From Maritalea sp051251695 (lineage in GTDB: Bacteria > Pseudomonadota > Alphaproteobacteria > Rhizobiales > Devosiaceae), in assembly GCF_051251695.1 (NCBI RefSeq), contig NZ_JBPOEU010000010.1, positions 62,001 to 126,000 on the forward strand: DNA of 64,000 nt, given 5' to 3'. Shown one piece after another: positions 63,513-64,000 of this stretch. The notes beneath the pieces are model-generated. The model was not told where the DNA came from. It did no database searches and saw only the letters and a program-made list of their open reading frames with translations. The position numbers and the translations under genes are program-made. Numbering within the stretch: the first letter of the stretch is position 1; every line of letters starts with the position of its first letter.

Positions 63513-64000
63513 TTATTTGACAAAACTCGCAAACAACGTCCGTGTTGATTGTTGCCGATCATCAAGTTCTTGTGCCAATAATTCCAAACTCGGAAAATTG
63601 CAGGTTCGGGTGAGTAACTCGACGAAGCCATCACTCCAATTTTCAGCCGGCAATGGATCGATGAGACAGGCAGCGCTTAGCTGCATGATCACGGTATATA
63701 GATGGTAAGTCATCGAGATTTGCTCGAAATCAATTAGTTTGTTCTGCTTTGAAAGCGCGGCAAAAACCTCAAGCGGTGGCGCTTGCGGCACCCCCAATTT
63801 TTTGCCATCGCTCAACTGAGCAAACTGCACCATAAATTCGAGATCGATCAAACCGCCATCGGCGAGTTTGATGTCCCACACCGATTTTGCAGGGCGATCT
63901 TTGAGCAGCTTTTGCCGCATATCCAAAACGTCGGCGGTGGTTTTTTCCACATCTTGTCGCGCCGCCAATACATCTTGGATAACGCTTGAAATTTTGGCTT
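63513..64000 (-). CDS. glnE: Glutamine synthetase adenylyltransferase/deadenylase, C-terminal part
   Basis: Open to the right edge; the last 159 residues of GlnE are present, with motifs DVLDMRQKLLKDRPAK and WDIKLADGGLIDLEFMVQ that are conserved in the C-terminal adenylylation domain. GlnE attaches and removes AMP on glutamine synthetase in response to nitrogen status through PII. The 5' end, including the deadenylase domain, lies outside the window. Confidence 0.9.
   Translation of the reverse strand, partial: AKISSVIQDVLAARQDVEKTTADVLDMRQKLLKDRPAKSVWDIKLADGGLIDLEFMVQFAQLSDGKKLGVPQAPPLEVFAALSKQNKLIDFEQISMTYHLYTVIMQLSAACLIDPLPAENWSDGFVELLTRTCNFPSLELLAQELDDRQQSTRTLFASFVK

Overview
The window looks like chromosomal DNA from an alphaproteobacterium, most likely of the order Hyphomicrobiales (Rhizobiales). 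Supporting signs are a moderate GC content, alphaproteobacterial CTTGA-centred and GTGGGAACCGG-type intergenic palindromes, a BigR/SqrR-type sulfide regulator next to YeeE/YedE pairs, RutR-like regulators beside a reductive pyrimidine pathway, and a hydroxyproline locus with the gene order reported for Labrenzia. The gene content (NMT1-type and TRAP binding proteins, an alanine/glycine symporter, amino-acid and pyrimidine breakdown) suggests a free-living, possibly marine heterotroph. I see no rRNA, tRNA, CRISPR array, phage or insertion sequence. Both ends cut through genes.

Layout. 0-12.5 kb is mixed housekeeping: aldose 1-epimerase, a secreted VWA protein with a partner, a LuxR solo, an M20 amidohydrolase, a stand-alone ClpP-like protease, a PEP-mutase-like lyase, a flippase plus Nudix hydrolase, and NnrU divergent from an Rrf2 regulator/YeiH pair. 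12.8-20.9 kb is a nearly complete hydroxyproline operon: trans-3- and cis-3-hydroxyproline dehydratases, 4-hydroxyproline epimerase, D-hydroxyproline oxidase, ketoglutarate semialdehyde dehydrogenase and the DHDPS-fold deaminase, with LysR and GntR regulators nearby. 23.9-39.0 kb is a full reductive pyrimidine catabolic region: PreT/PreA, dihydropyrimidinase, ureidopropionase-like amidase, beta-alanine aminotransferase, MmsA and an ABC importer. It carries two tandem RutR-like TetR genes and three RutR-like operators. 39.2-48.9 kb holds an MFS/DeoR pair with a striking 10-bp-phased TGCA array, an ABC exporter, a 1-kb gene-free stretch rich in hairpins, a phosphatase, an orphan TRAP binding protein, a UspA/AGCS pair, a cupin pseudogene remnant and a nitrilase. 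49-53.5 kb is a sulfide/persulfide island under a BigR/SqrR-like repressor. 53.6-64 kb contains panB-panC, two ABC exporters, pepN, a membrane histidine kinase and the end of glnE.

How the genes work together. Uracil or thymine imported by the ABC system would be reduced by PreTA, opened by the hydantoinase, decarbamoylated, transaminated and converted by MmsA to acetyl- or propionyl-CoA. trans-4-Hydroxyproline would be epimerised, oxidised, deaminated and oxidised to 2-oxoglutarate, while the 3-hydroxyproline isomers would be dehydrated to pyrroline-2-carboxylate, whose reductase is not in the window. In the sulfur island the sulfur-transferase and dioxygenase activities that are fused as Blh elsewhere are separate adjacent genes. 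All functions are inferred from sequence and context. Start sites were chosen by Shine-Dalgarno position where possible.
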